Shown: positions 31,480-42,413, numbered from the stretch's first letter. The stretch: 64,000 nt of DNA from Parelaphostrongylus tenuis (GCA_019055375.1 JAHQIW010007068.1:1-64000); one strand, 5' to 3'. Numbers and translations: made by a program. The notes: generated by a model not told the origin, from the letters alone.

Positions 31480-31790
31480 GGCTGGCACTGTGTTCGAGCG
31501 CATCTGTCGCAGTGTCGTTAAGAGATGCTCTGCGTCGCACACTACTTCGTTGGTTTGATCTCGCGCTCATGGCTTACCAAACAATCCATCCAATCCGGGG
31601 CCGCTAAATTGGTACCAGACTGCTCGCAGATCTGTCTGGGAGGATAGGCAGCACTACTCGATAGCGCAAGGCCACCGCGAGTCATCGTAAAAACTAGATA
31701 TGCATTCAATAATCTCGAACGCAGTAAAAATTGAAGGCGATTGCATGGCGCATCCCTCAGGTATTGATCAACGACGAGGCGACCTTTATT
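31480..31790 (+). repeat. SINE-Y copy
   Basis: tRNA-like head (GCTCTGCGTCGCACAC then GGTTTGATCTCGCGCTCATG, a B-box region), a body containing CCAGACTGCTCGCAGATCTG, and a tail CATCCCTCAGGTATTGATC. Same family as 39340-39475, 47930-48240, 62972-63256, 63270-63508 and 63800-64000. Confidence 0.7.
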
Positions 31791-31869
31791 TTATACCCTT
31801 TTTATAGTCTTAGGACGAGGATCAGCCCCACCGCGACGATTATCACAACACTCGGCCACAGCCCTCTCT

Positions 31870-32555
31870 CCTCTATATATTACCTGTATCACCTGTCGTC
31901 CGTTGATCGTCGAGTGACTCGAGCGGGTACCAGCAACTCTTCCATTTTTCCCTATCGCGTGCAAGAGTAGACCAATGGGTCCTCCTCGCTCTAGCAATTC
32001 GCTGAGGCACCATATCTTTCTTCTATCGCTTTCGTGAAGAAATCGGACCAGCGGGTCAGTGGTCTTCCTTCAAAGCGCTTGACGTCCCGAGGATTCCACT
32101 CGGTAACGGCTCTCGTCCATCGGTTGTCGTTGAAGCGCATCACGTGTCCGGCCCACCTTATTTTCGATATCCTGGCGTGTAGAACGGCGTCTCTGATTTC
32201 GATCGTTGACGTAGGTCGGAATTTCGGATCCTTTCTCTCAATTGCGAGATACGGGATACATGATTTTTCATCCTCCTTACGTAGCGAAAGGTTTCTGCCT
32301 CATACGTTAGGGCAGGGCTAATTGTCTAGTCAAAAAACGTGGGTACGGAGTCGGATATTCTTTGTCCTCTTCACTGCATCTTCGATGCTCTTAAACGTTC
32401 CCCCAAGCCGCTCGTTTCATCCTGCTTCAACTCTGGAGCTAGGTCGTTCATCGTGTTGATTTCACGACCTAGATAGACGTAACTGAAGCATTCGGTGACT
32501 GTCGTTCCAATGAGCGTGAATGGGGCATTCGAAACCCATCCGTTCCTCCTCTATG
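31870..32555 (-). mobile_element. RTE 3' fragment inserted in unit 2
   Basis: Minus strand, from the terminal (TGATACAGG)-like tail at 31880 up to [23 protein letters not shown] at about 32555, with several indels. The other duplicated unit lacks it at the matching point (about 48320), so it entered after the duplication. Confidence 0.8.
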
Positions 32556-32589
32556 TAATTCATAAAAGATTGGCTAGATTGGACAGATT

Positions 32590-32730
32590 CCTGCAAACAA
32601 GTGACTGGGAAGTACGTTTGGAGGCGATTAGGAGTCTGCTGTGTTGAATATGCTCCTCAATATCTTTCCGAGAGAGATCGGCGCTGGTCCCGAGTGTGGC
32701 TTTCATGTTCCGAGTTTGAACCCCGCCGTA
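32590..32730 (+). repeat. RTE leader-like fragment
   Basis: CTGCAAACAAGTGACTGGGA and the following AGGAGTCTGCTGTG resemble the RTE 5' leader at 51217-51310. Also present at 48350-48490. It appears detached from any RTE body. Confidence 0.5.
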
Positions 32731-33164
32731 TCGCAGACTTTCTGTAGTCACGAAAAGAAGGACCAATGTTGTAACCGCACTGCCTTCAGTTAGGGCCAGT
32801 GCTTAAAAACATCTACCCTTTGTTGGCGATTAAGGTTGTTCCTAATACGCTAATTTCCCAAGGTCTCTTGCACTGGACGAAGCTTCTTCACTAATATTTC
32901 TGACATGACTCGAAAGCTTGAATCTCAGCAACTCCGAAACTAGGCTTGGTTTGTGAAAGAGCTTTTTCTAGTAGGCTAGCAGTTAGGATAAAATCGTGTT
33001 TCACACTCGGAGTGCTTTGTGCACAGCTAAGTTCTGTTGGTGGTTATTCATAAGATCATCATAATACTTGTTCGATAGTGCAATTTTCGGCGGTTTCGAA
33101 ATTATGCTCTATTTTCGAGAAGGTTTTAATAGTGCGCTATACGAGCACAAACAAGAGTACTTCA

Positions 33165-33300
33165 TAAATTATGAAAGTCGCACGGCGCGTCGCGAATTCG
33201 ATCAACAAACTTTCAGAAAGGATTAGATCTCGGTGCCCATCTAATCTGCCCAATTACATTGGACTAAGATGGGAATCTTTACATATAGCGCACATTTGAC
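33165..33300 (+). repeat. Dispersed repeat Z
   Basis: Nearly the same as 50640-50770 (GATCAACAAACTTTCAGAAAG and ATTGGACTAAGATGGGAATC). Noncoding. Confidence 0.6.
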
Positions 33301-33985
33301 TGCACTTGATTCCGCCATAGATCACTGTTCATTCAGGCAAAATGGGTAAAGTAATGCCATTAATTTGCTCCGTCTATGAGACATCGCAGAAGTACTGTTT
33401 CTCAGTGGTTGCGGTACGCAGAAGAATTGGCAGTGTTTACGTTTTCATTACTTCAAGGTTTGTCTGTCAATATCAATTCAGCTGAACAAATTACAACCTA
33501 ATTTCCCATTATCGTTGTTCACTCACCAACATCAAGCATTCAGTGCATATGCCATAATAAAAGTTGGTTTTCACACCTCTAGAAAAACTTGACGCTGGCA
33601 TGTTACAACTAGGAACTTGGGAGGCGCTCAACGTTTTCAAAAAAAAAAACGGTTATCTAAAAAGTCCCTGAAAAACCGCGCAGATTAATACTTTATTCCG
33701 AAATGAGAGTGGTTCCCATTACCAACTTCTCCACTACTTCTGTTCATTGAAGTATCAAATAGTTTATTCGAGTAAGGTCATTTAAGAGGAACGAAAACAA
33801 CATTCAAGACACATTTAACGAAATTATCTACATCTCAAGTGATGATAAGAAAGTAATCTACTTTCTTTTCAGTGAACATCAGTTGAAACGCCCAAAGATG
33901 TAGAACTTGGAACAGTTACGCACAATATGTCTGATAATTATTTTTGAGTTTTAAATTTTGTCTATTATGGACACTTATCGATACA
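33300..33985. other. Intergenic, no recognised gene
   Basis: Only short frames and no motif. Confidence 0.4.
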
Positions 33986-33989
33986 TGTG

Positions 33990-35215
33990 CAGTGAATAGT
34001 TTTGGCGAAATTCTATCGCCTTGTCGGACCCCTCTTCTTACGTCAATGGTGATATTGTTGTAGAATGGAGATGCTTTGGCCATGAAATCTTTATAAAGCT
34101 CACGAAGGATCATTATGTACCGAGTAGGGACGCCCTGGTTATCTAGAGCCTCTATAACCGCTTCTGTTTCCACTGAATCAAAGGCTTTCTTTCATATCGA
34201 TAAAGTGAGACAACGTGGTTGTTTGTACTCTCGCGAAACTTCGATGAGTCTTGTAATCGTGTGGATGTGCTCCATGGTACTAAATCCTTTTCGGAACCCT
34301 GCTTGTTCGCATGGCTGTCCTTCGTCCGAGTGTTTCTGCCAACCTGTTTAGGATGACTCGAGTAAAGAGTTTATAGACAACGGACAGCAAGCAGATTGGG
34401 CAATAATTGCCTATGTCGTGAAGGTCTCCCTTTTTTGACAATAATACGGTCTTGCTGGTTTTCCATTGAATAGGGACCTTGCATTCTGACAGGTAGCGAG
34501 TGAAGAGCCGAGCCAGGGTGTTGATGAGAACTGGCGGCATATTCTTCACATGTTCTGGTCTAATCCTGCCTGGACCGGGTGTTGTTCTGTTTTCACCGAC
34601 GATATAGCATGTCGGATTTCGGAAGGAGGACCGGTGGAACGACATATTCATCCTCTTCCAATTTATATGACGGTAAGAGGACATGGCTAGCGAAGAGATC
34701 CGAGTAGTATTGGTGGATGATTTTCTCCATAGCCCTTCTCGAAGCTGTAAGTGTCCCGTCAGGGTATCGGAGTGCAATCATCTTGGTCTTATAATAGTTG
34801 GCGAAGCCTCGCTGGGCTTTGCGAATGCTCTTCCCAGTTTCTGCAGCTCTGCCATGACTGCTGCTCTTCTCTTTTTGAGGTCTTCTTTTATCGCTTCTCT
34901 GCAGCATTTTGCAAGTCCGAACGTATGTTTTGGTTGGCTGTAGCTCGTGCGATTCCATGTTGACGTGTCAGCTCGAGTGTCTGCGGAGACAAGCGTTTCT
35001 TCGTGACCTTAGGGCTCTCGGCTTTCATAGCGCTAACGTGAAGATATTCAAGGAACCGATCGTATTTTTTGTCGATGTTGCCGACAACGGTATCTTCCCA
35101 AGAGCCGACTAATAATTTGAATACATCCCAGTTTATGGTAGTTCTGTGACTTCGTTTTTGAATTTACCGGCTTTTTCTCCTCTCCTCGAAAAACGGAACG
35201 TTGCTCGAAGGAGGC
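33990..35215 (-). mobile_element. RTE copy B, truncated at both ends
   Basis: Counterpart of 23330-24550. The RT frame is broken more often: separate frames at 34593-34958, 34280-34777 and 33916-34173 keep [29 protein letters not shown] and [15 protein letters not shown]. The fused frames end in unrelated sequence at 33990. Confidence 0.85.
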
Positions 35216-35379
35216 AGGTACAGGTAATTAATCGATCATACGATTACGTCCACTCACGTGTAGGTGTCCGTCTTCGGGAATGGGTCATCTCGTGGAATCA
35301 CTCCACAAATCTTTCCATCCATTTGTCGTCTATCCAGTCTTTCTGTGTGCCTCGTTGAGTTCCTTCAGCATAGTCTTTG

Positions 35380-35600
35380 CTTCTTTAGTGTTTTCAGAAA
35401 TATGACGATATCGTGAGAAGCAAAGGTCCAATAGAACTTTTTCATCGACACGCATGCCGTTCTCTTCTCAATCGAGCGACTTCATTGTCCACTGCAGAGT
35501 GGCGGTGAAGAGCTTCGGGGTTTCTAATACGCCTGTTAAGTTTTGGATGTGGTCCATGCTGTGAAATTTCTTCGAAATCCTGCTTGTTCAACGAGTTATG
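35380..35600 (-). mobile_element. Second-lineage RTE fragment in arm B
   Basis: Mirror of 22925-23210 with the same internal deletion. Confidence 0.55.
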
Positions 35601-36284
35601 CCTCATTCAATATATTCTATTCATACGCGGAAGACCAATGCTTGCAAAAAAGCTTTTTAAGTGCGCTTAGATAGCACGGCAGTTACAAAAGTCTTCTTTG
35701 ATCACTTCATTGGGGATTATGACAGAAGGCAAACGTCCTCCATTGGGTCCATGGTTGTTTTCCTTCGGAGGAGAACAACCAGATGTCGAATTGACTCAAT
35801 TTTTCATTTCCTTTCGAACAAAGCTCTGCAAATACCTAATCACTATTGGCATGAAGGAGGGCTGAAACTCTTCTACATATATAAAAACGGGGTTTACACT
35901 CAATGACAGGTCTTGAAGGCCCAAAATCTATCCGATTTTCCTTGATTTTTAGAATGGCAAAATTTGCTGTCACTCCTAGTCAGCTGGATGTTGAAAACAC
36001 CTTCAGGATGATTCCCTTTACCGACAATGCTGTGAAAAGAAAAATAGAACCAATACTGAAAATTTACACTCTGGCGCTCTCGTTGATAGGAAGGGGGCGT
36101 CGTGCCGTCGCACTCGCTAGTCGGGGCATATGCGCCTTTGTGCGAAACTATTGTTGTGCCTGCGCTCTCTTGCAGCAAGCGCCTTCATTCCACGTTGCCG
36201 TCTCAGTAGGTGATTGAGGCCGTGAGAATATTGAGAGTGACAAGAAAGGCAGGGGATAGTACACCCTGGATACTGACAACCACC

Positions 36285-36530
36285 ACTATCATCACTATCG
36301 CCGTAACTATCATCATTGTCACCATCATCATTACCACTTGCACTAACGTTATCACTATAGTTATCATTATCACTATCATCACTATCACTGTCACTATCAG
36401 ATATACGAACATTTTACTTGACCGCCTTGCGATGGCATGATGTTACTATAAGGCCCAATGATGATGTAGAGTAGAGTGGTGTGCAAAAACGCTTGCTTCA
36501 GTAGGGATTTGAAACCAGATCCTACTCCTT
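36285..36530. repeat. Mirror of microsatellite and SINE-X fragment
   Basis: ATCACT/ATCATCACT array (36285-36410) followed by the SINE-X fragment (36417-36530) in the orientation opposite to arm A. Confidence 0.8.
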
Positions 36531-37189
36531 GTCGAACCCCTCTTCTAACGTCAATGATGATATTGCTGTTGAATGAGGATATTTTGGTCGTGAAATCTTT
36601 ATAAAGCTCAATTTGGCACTGTGAAACAAAAAAAATTTGCGCATATAGAACGATAAAACAAAGCCTCCCCCACAAGTGGTATACAAAAATCTAAAAATTT
36701 CTCAGAAAAAAGGAAAAAATTTCAAATAAGCAAAGGAAATCGCGAGCCTTTCGAATGACGGCCTTTTTTGAGGTTGTAGTTGAAACCGGTGCGCAAAACT
36801 CACAGAATTAGAAGTTTTTCTCCATTTCCGCAAAATTTTTAGCTTCTCTGTATAAGAATTGTAGAGATGACCGTTCTAATCGTTGTATAGATAGAAATTT
36901 TTTGAATTATACATTGCCAAATAAATCACTTCAAAATTTAAGCGACGAGCTATTTACTTCGAATGCAAACATAATTTCCTCTTTGCTTTAACACCGCAAT
37001 ATTGAGACCGCTTCAAAAAGCAGTTTTGAAATCAAATTTGTCCAAATTCGGGCTATCGAATGACTAGTAATCTAAGTATTTTGCTGAATTTTGTGTTTAT
37101 CCTCTAATGCCAAAACTATAAGAAGTCCTAATGGAATGCGAATCATGTAGTGTAACAACTGAAGAAATTTCAATATATCTGGTAATCAT

Positions 37190-37541
37190 TATTTGAGCCA
37201 CGCATATCAGTGTTCTGTCAATGAGGGCTGACTTATAAAGCCCGATACACGTGTTTCGATCTTGCGATCTCGTCAGTCGGGCAGTTGCCCTTTCTCGTCT
37301 TTTGCTAATCTCTGTGGTTGCTCCAGTCCCCACAATAAGAGTTAGCGACGACGTACGATTTACACTCTATGTCCAGTAAAAAACTCACCAAACACAGAGT
37401 ATTGTACTGTAAGGGATTGAATATACCAGCCACGAGCATTCGAGTGTACAACACTCTGTTTGGTGAATTTTTTACTAGACATAGAGTGTAAATCGTACGT
37501 CGTCGCTAACTCTTATTGTGGGGACTGGAGCACCCACAGAG
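37190..37541. mobile_element. FB-1 element cut by the duplication edge
   Basis: Copy of 21003-21395 in reverse. The arm with the hammerhead at 37225-37290 is whole. The other arm stops at 37541, before its own hammerhead. Confidence 0.75.
37225..37290 (-). ncRNA. Hammerhead ribozyme, duplicate of the best copy
   Basis: Minus strand identical in all ribozyme elements to 21253-21318: GCCCGA, CUGACGA, GAUC GCAA GAUC, GAAA, ACACGUGU, A, UCGGGC, with the outer GGGC/GCCC helix. Confidence 0.78.
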
Positions 37542-37559
37542 TCACACCTCTTAAGCACT

Positions 37560-38285
37560 TTTTTAGTTGAATGTTTCTGTACCCCGTTCACTCCCAGGAA
37601 GCATTGCGCAAGAAGGATAAATCTTCACAGACTGATAGAAGTCTAATAATAGTAGAAGTAAACTGTGAAGATTATACCCAATATCATGCTCAGAGTGAAA
37701 AGTTTCGTCATGCCTACAGATAAAGGCTAGAAATGTCAGCTCTATTGCTTTCTGGGAGGCAGTAACAAGAACGCGAACGTTGGTGATGAACTCGATAACA
37801 CCATGGATCACAGTGCACTTGTCAAGCTTCTCGTGGAGTGATTCAAGCGATGAAGAACATTGTACTTCGTAAATAAGAGATGATCGGCTAATTCTCAGGG
37901 AAGGTGCTGTCGCTGAGAAGCCTATCTCTTGATAACGACGTGTAAGTAGGCCTAGGGTGACATAGTGCTCATGTGCAAAAGGCCAATCGGCTATCTACAA
38001 AACACCACTGTTCGCAGGTGCATACAAAACTCTCGCATCATCTTTCCAAAACATGTAAAGCTGACGTAGTCCACAGTACTTACTACTTAATCATCCGCTA
38101 TTCACTAGCCGATAGTCCACCGTGAGAAATAGTCAACTGAGCAGACTGAGAGTTAATCTGACCTTTTGACCTGCCTAAGAAGGCGAAACTTCTAAAATTT
38201 CGGCCAAAATCATACTTTATTTTTCCCAAACACATCAAGAAAGCACTGATGAAGAGAAATGAGAAAAGCAGAAAGTAACTGATTA
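37560..38285. other. Intergenic, no recognised gene
   Basis: An 82-codon minus frame at 37563-37811 starts with MIHGVIEFITNVRVLVTAS. The region is not recognised and lacks repeats from the rest of the window. Confidence 0.35.
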
Positions 38286-38324
38286 TGCTTGAAAAAATGT
38301 TTATAAGCGAGATTGGTACGCCAG

Positions 38325-38375
38325 AGCGATATACGCGTGTTTCGGAGGTCTCGCCCTCTGCGACAGTGACCTCGT
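38325..38375 (-). ncRNA. Hammerhead-like motif, FB-3 left arm (core changed)
   Basis: Minus strand: core CUGUCGC, stem II GAGG/CCUC, GAAA intact, stem III ACACGCGUAU, then A. Complementary in its defects to the right-arm copy: GAAA is kept here and the CUGACGA core there. Confidence 0.55.
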
Positions 38376-38735
38376 CCCACAATGAGCCTTGGACTGTAGC
38401 AACGAGGGAGGCGTATGTGGTGACGGCACAGTGAATGAAACTGGTCCATCGCCACTTCTTACTCGATGAATCTCGCTTGGTAGAACAAAGTTAATCCATA
38501 AGGTCGACTGTTCCAACCTGTCGCATCAACCTCGCTTGTGCCTTAGACATTTTTTTTAAATTATTTTGAATGTTTATTGCGAGGTTTTTCAAAAACAGCC
38601 AATGTCGTGGATCAATTTTGTTCTACCAGCCGAGATCCATCGACTGAGAATTGGTGATGGACTAGTGCCATTGTACACTGTGCCGTCACCACATACGCCT
38701 CCCTCCTTGCTACAATGCAAGGCTAAATGTGGGAC

Positions 38736-38788
38736 GTGGCTCACTGACGAGGAGGGCGAGACCTCCAGAACACGCGTGTATGGCCCTG
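38736..38788 (+). ncRNA. Hammerhead-like motif, FB-3 right arm
   Basis: Core CUGACGA (38744-38750), stem II GGAGG/CCUCC with a GCGAGA loop, then AGAA where GAAA is expected, stem III ACACGCGUGU (10 nt, perfectly self-complementary, 38770-38779), A at the cleavage position 38780. Confidence 0.6.
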
Positions 38789-38889
38789 GGCGTACCAACC
38801 TCGCTTAAGCTATAAACATTCTTCTTGAAAGTTATTTTGAATGTTCACTGCGAGGTTTTGAAAACAGTAAATGCCATGGATTAATAACT

Positions 38890-39330
38890 GATTATTGTTG
38901 TTGCAATGCAATCCTGCGCAATAAGTTGAATGCTGATCGATGACAGCGTATGAATATAGATAAACTGCTGCTGACCTATGCTGGTCGTGTAAATAAGTCG
39001 CTAATTGCTCAGTAGGCTTTCCGAGCAAAGGAAATAGTGAGTTAAGGCCATTTTCAAAGAACTACTCCTCAACTGTTATTCAGCTGCTTCCATGTTTAAT
39101 CAGGGGACCATAAAATTAACTAATAGCTTTTCAGGTACTGTGTTGGTTGCGGGAGTTGCGAAGAACGGTTCCACCCAAAATGTGTTATTTTACAAAGGAA
39201 TATGTTTTTCAGTTTTCCCTTCACTTATAGTTTTTGCAGTTGTTCGAGCGAACGAAAAACTTGTTAACAGATTTCTTTAGTGATTTTGTATCTCTTAAAT
39301 TTGTAAAGAGGCGAAACGACAATACTATGC
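38890..39330. other. No recognised gene
   Basis: The 62-codon plus frame at 39092-39280 (MFNQGTIKLTNSFSGTVLVA) is unrecognised. Otherwise nothing. Confidence 0.35.
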
Positions 39331-39339
39331 AGGGACAAT

Positions 39340-39475
39340 ATATGTCAGTGTGGCTCAGAATATCGGTAGACCACCGCGAGTCATTGTTAAAGCCACATAT
39401 GCATCTAATCACTTCAATAATTTGAAGACGATTGCATGGCGCATCACTCAAATATTCATTGACGTTGAGACCTTT
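39340..39475 (+). repeat. SINE-Y fragment
   Basis: 3' half of the family: GACCACCGCGAGTCATTG, then GCATGGCGCATCACTCAA and ATTGACGTTGA. Confidence 0.6.
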
Positions 39476-39479
39476 CAAC

Positions 39480-39990
39480 TTTGACTTCGTCTTGGAGTGC
39501 GTTGTTTCAGCTCCACCGTGGACATTTTTGAGTACTAAAGAATGCTATTTGGATTTCGGTACGAGAAGTTTGGATGTTCTTGGAGAGAGTTGTAATAGCG
39601 CGTAGTGAGATTGTCCATATCATAAGATTTCTACTCTCTAGAAATCGCATAGCTGAGATGATTACGCCATCCTAATTTTTTCGCTTTCTCTCAACGAATC
39701 TGCAAACGTGCATTTCAAAACTCATTTGTAGCATTTTTTTCATCCATATTTTCCAGATATTTTACTGATGCCTTCAAATTCTGCCAACCAGGACTCTTAT
39801 GTAGTTATGAGGAGTTGCAATCGGCTACAGTTGGTTTCATAGAGGTAATTTTGAGAGATAAGGACTAGAAAAAGTACAATAGATCGCCTTGGGGCTACTC
39901 AACTAAGAACGAATGCGTAGAACACTGATTGCACATGCCAAATGGTGCCTTTGTAGACGATTTTCGCAGTGCAATATACGAATAACAAGA
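39480..39990. other. Intergenic, no recognised gene
   Basis: AT-rich, no frames of note. Confidence 0.4.
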
Positions 39991-39999
39991 GACAGCAAA

Positions 40000-40250
40000 T
40001 TTTTTTTATTTGGCCGCTTTCAGCGGTAGTGTGATGTTATAGATATACCCAATGATGTTCAGCGATGGGTAGAAGTTTGCGTCAGTTGGACCTCGAGCCC
40101 ACATTTCACCTTATTTTGAGGTGACGCCCATTTTGCCACATTCTGTCTATGCTACGACATCTATCTGTCAGAAACCAACCGCCAACGGTTTTGGCCAGCT
40201 AGTCGATATCGGCATTGAACCCAGTCACGCTGATAAACATTGGGTATTAA
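40000..40250 (+). repeat. SINE-X copy
   Basis: TTGGCCGCTTTCAGCGG, CCCAATGATGTT and GCGTCAGTTGGACCTCGAG correspond to the SINE-X blocks at 28440-28545 and 44750-44850. Confidence 0.5.
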
Positions 40251-40259
40251 ATACTTTTA

Positions 40260-40785
40260 GCCACAGAAGGATAGAACAAAGTTTGTTATTTAATTCTACA
40301 AAGGTCTCAATTCCTGAGATGCAGTGATAATGGAAATTTTGAAGAGTTCTATCGATATAGTGGCATCTTATGCAGTGTGTAAAAGTATTTTTGGTAAACT
40401 ATCCATTGAACTGTAGCTTACCAATACAATGATGACTTTGAGGTGCATGTAAAGAAACACAAAATCAAAACTGAGAGATCTCTGTCGTGGTATTTGAATT
40501 CGGAAGAACAAACTGATATTACTCTTAATATTTGAAGATGTTATCTTAATTACTCATTATTTGACGGCTATTCGAGCAAGAATAGAGGTGAATTGCTCTT
40601 GATGCAAGCAATAAATGATAAACATGAGACAAATTAAATAGAAAGCATAAATTTGTTTCATGGGAGTTCGAAATATGATAATCTCGTAACCATTGGTTTG
40701 CCTTCTAAAAATATGGTGCTTAGAGAGAAGCGTTGGGAGCATTTCCAGGTTGCAGAAATGAAACTACATTCATATAAGAGTACAA
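40260..40785. other. Intergenic, no recognised gene
   Basis: Short frames only. Confidence 0.4.
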
Positions 40786-40789
40786 GTAT

Positions 40790-41110
40790 ATCATTCACGC
40801 TCTACGGAACGACAAGCTCCGAGCCATCTAATTAGGTTGTGAAATCAGCAGCGATGAACGACCTAGCTCCAGAGTTGAGCAGGACGAAACGAGCGGCTTG
40901 GGGAACGTTTAAGAGCATCGAAGATGTTGTGAAGAGGGCAAAGAATATCCGACTCCGTGCACAACCTTTTCGGCTTGACGATTATTCCTCCTTTAACCCA
41001 TGCAGAAGAAACGTAGTAGCTACGTAAGCAGGATGGAAGATCACTTGGCGTTATTGAACGCTCAGTCGAAAGGTCGATGCTAGGGGTATCCCTTATCTCG
41101 TGAATGAAGT
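40790..41110 (+). mobile_element. RTE fragment
   Basis: Encodes [20 protein letters not shown] then IEDVVKRAKNIRLRA, and in another frame the region of the RSMLGVS block. Cut before the C-terminal zinc-finger-like part and fused to an unrelated dispersed repeat at about 41100. Confidence 0.8.
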
Positions 41111-41255
41111 TTTGGTGAAGTTTCCAATGTATCGAAATGAGGCAAAAAATTTCACTTCGTAAAAAACGCAGTTGACGTGGCATTGGTAAGAGGCTTCACT
41201 CACCTTTTCCAAGTTCCAAGTTTTCTCTCAGAATAGTTTTAGCAACTCATTTCTG
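41100..41255 (+). repeat. Dispersed repeat shared with 57300-57440
   Basis: Both have a GAAGTTTT...GAGGC segment, GACGTGGCA(T/C)TGG and TTTTCCAAGTTCCAAGTTTT. Noncoding. Confidence 0.6.
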
Positions 41256-41259
41256 ATTA

Positions 41260-41770
41260 TTAGTTTTCTTTTTTTCCAGATTTCCAGCCAAATTTGTGGT
41301 TCATTCTAAGAATTTGTGCACAAAATCACTCCAGTAATGATCCGTCTTTTCGTAGCTATAAAGTTTGCTTACGGTCAAATGTTTACCAGTTAATGCCGAA
41401 GGTTGTGATATAATGTTGAAACAATGAACTTCAAAAGCAATACGTAATCTTCTCTTCGTTCTTGAATCATTGTACGAAAGTTTTTTTTTACAAGCCGAAC
41501 AGTACTAAAATTTCCATTTATCAAGTTATCAAAACGATTTTACGTGACTCATAGTCTAATATGAACGCTTTCTCGAGTACGAAAAAAAAATGAATACACA
41601 ATTCCTATTCGCAGAAAACAATTGTATTCCACACAGTACGCAATGAAAAGTGCAGATTTTCAGGACAAGTGGGCGTTCTTCTTACCAAAAGCACACTTAA
41701 GAAAGGGTCTTCAGCAATGTTCAAATATCTACTCGTATAGACAAAGTTTGTTTGAAATCAAAATCTTATA
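41260..41770. other. Intergenic, no recognised gene
   Basis: AT-rich with homopolymer runs; nothing recognised. Confidence 0.4.
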
Positions 41771-41802
41771 GTGATATGACATGTTTTGAGCCGACAGGTC
41801 TA

Positions 41803-41840
41803 ATGCTATATAGGCGCCTATTTGGACTCATCAGTAGCAT
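41803..41840 (-). ncRNA. Hammerhead-like motif, FB-2 left arm (stem II deleted)
   Basis: Stem I AUGCUA/UAGCAU perfect, core CUGAUGA intact, stem III AUAGGCGCCUAU (12-nt palindrome) followed by A. About eight bases carrying the 3' strand of stem II and most of GAAA are missing. Confidence 0.55.
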
Positions 41841-42024
41841 TCCTCCCTCGGTTCCGTCGGTCCATTGAGGCTAAATAATCCTCTAAAGGTTTCGACGCCG
41901 ATTATAAATAAAATCACCACAAATCAGACGATGGTACTACCTGACGTAGTGGTGACCCGCAGTCGAGATTGCGGCTTTTATATTAAATCATGCCTCTGCT
42001 ATCGATCGACGGAACCGGGGGAGC

Positions 42025-42071
42025 GTGCTACTGATGAGTCCCAATAAGACGAAATAGGCGCCTATTAACAC
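42025..42071 (+). ncRNA. Hammerhead-like motif, FB-2 right arm
   Basis: Core CUGAUGA (42031-42037), stem II GUC/GAC, GAAA (42051-42054), stem III AUAGGCGCCUAU (42054-42065), then U. Stem I is weakened (GUGCUA against AACAC, one base short). Confidence 0.6.
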
Positions 42072-42369
42072 TAGATTTGCCGGCTTAAACCATGTCATAT
42101 CCTTATCAGATTGAATCGTTTGGAACGGGCCTGTAAAAGAGCGGTCGATAGCAGTGGTATTAAAATCTTACTTTGTAAAACCACGAAATCCGCTATTGAG
42201 CTGGAAAAAGAATTTTTAATGCAACACGTGATTCTTTTGATTCTGTAGGTGAAATTTTTTTCTTGTTTCACAGTGCCGAATAAACCCGTTGTGAAGTTCA
42301 AGCAATGAACAAAGTACTTTGAGTACAAACTATGATGTTCATTTAGCTCTAACAGGGCTATGTACTATA

Positions 42370-42370
42370 T

Positions 42371-42410
<40 letters not shown>
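42370..42410. repeat. TA microsatellite
   Basis: Pure (TA)n at the start of duplicated unit 3, in the place where an RTE 3' end precedes units 2 and 4. Confidence 0.9.

Positions 42411-42413
<3 letters not shown>

Larger units (their letters stand above)
25465..33300. repeat. Direct duplication, unit 2
   Basis: Collinear with 42405-48830: 3' flank, gene copy 2, SINE-X pair, unrecognised frames, second RTE relic, SINE-Y and RTE-leader-like piece all recur in the same order and orientation. This unit is longer mainly by two insertions absent from the other: an FB-1 element (27242-27862) and an RTE 3' fragment (31870-32555). Confidence 0.8.
33990..37541 (-). repeat. Inverted duplication, arm B (3.55 kb)
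   Basis: Reverse complement of 21003-24550, practically the same length. One end breaks inside RT motif B at about 33990. The other breaks inside the FB-1 element at 37541 (CACAGAG then unrelated TCACACC), so arm B holds only the right arm and truncated left arm of that foldback. Confidence 0.8.
38290..38885. mobile_element. Foldback element, family FB-3
   Basis: A third family with the same plan. The left unit (minus, about 38300-38500) and right unit (plus, about 38590-38885) are inverted copies around ACTGTGCCGTCACCACATA. Each ends with a hammerhead-like motif and ACCAA(C/T)CTCGCTT. The right unit is flanked by direct repeats: 38527-38615 and 38796-38883 share CAACCTCGCTT and TTATTTTGAATGTT..., offset 269 bp. 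Both strands show 70-80-codon frames (38301-38516, 38566-38808) that are images of each other across the palindrome, so they are not genes. Confidence 0.75.
41775..42095. mobile_element. Foldback element, family FB-2, complete
   Basis: Ends ATGACATGTTTTGAGCCG and CGGCTTAAACCATGTCAT mirror each other. Inside, GGCGCCTATTTGG on the left mirrors a GAAATAGGCGCCTATT segment on the right. The centre is about 60 bp. No protein. Confidence 0.75.

Noticed and set aside
36203..36440. Ile/Val/Thr-rich frames that resemble membrane proteins
   Set aside because: Translation of the ATCACT microsatellite; the mirror array at 22140-22265 gives the same effect.
38301..38808. Two frames on opposite strands with similar proteins (INFVLP..EIHR and VPSPHTPPSLL)
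   Set aside because: They are the same sequence read across a palindromic foldback element; no start, promoter or homologue supports a gene.
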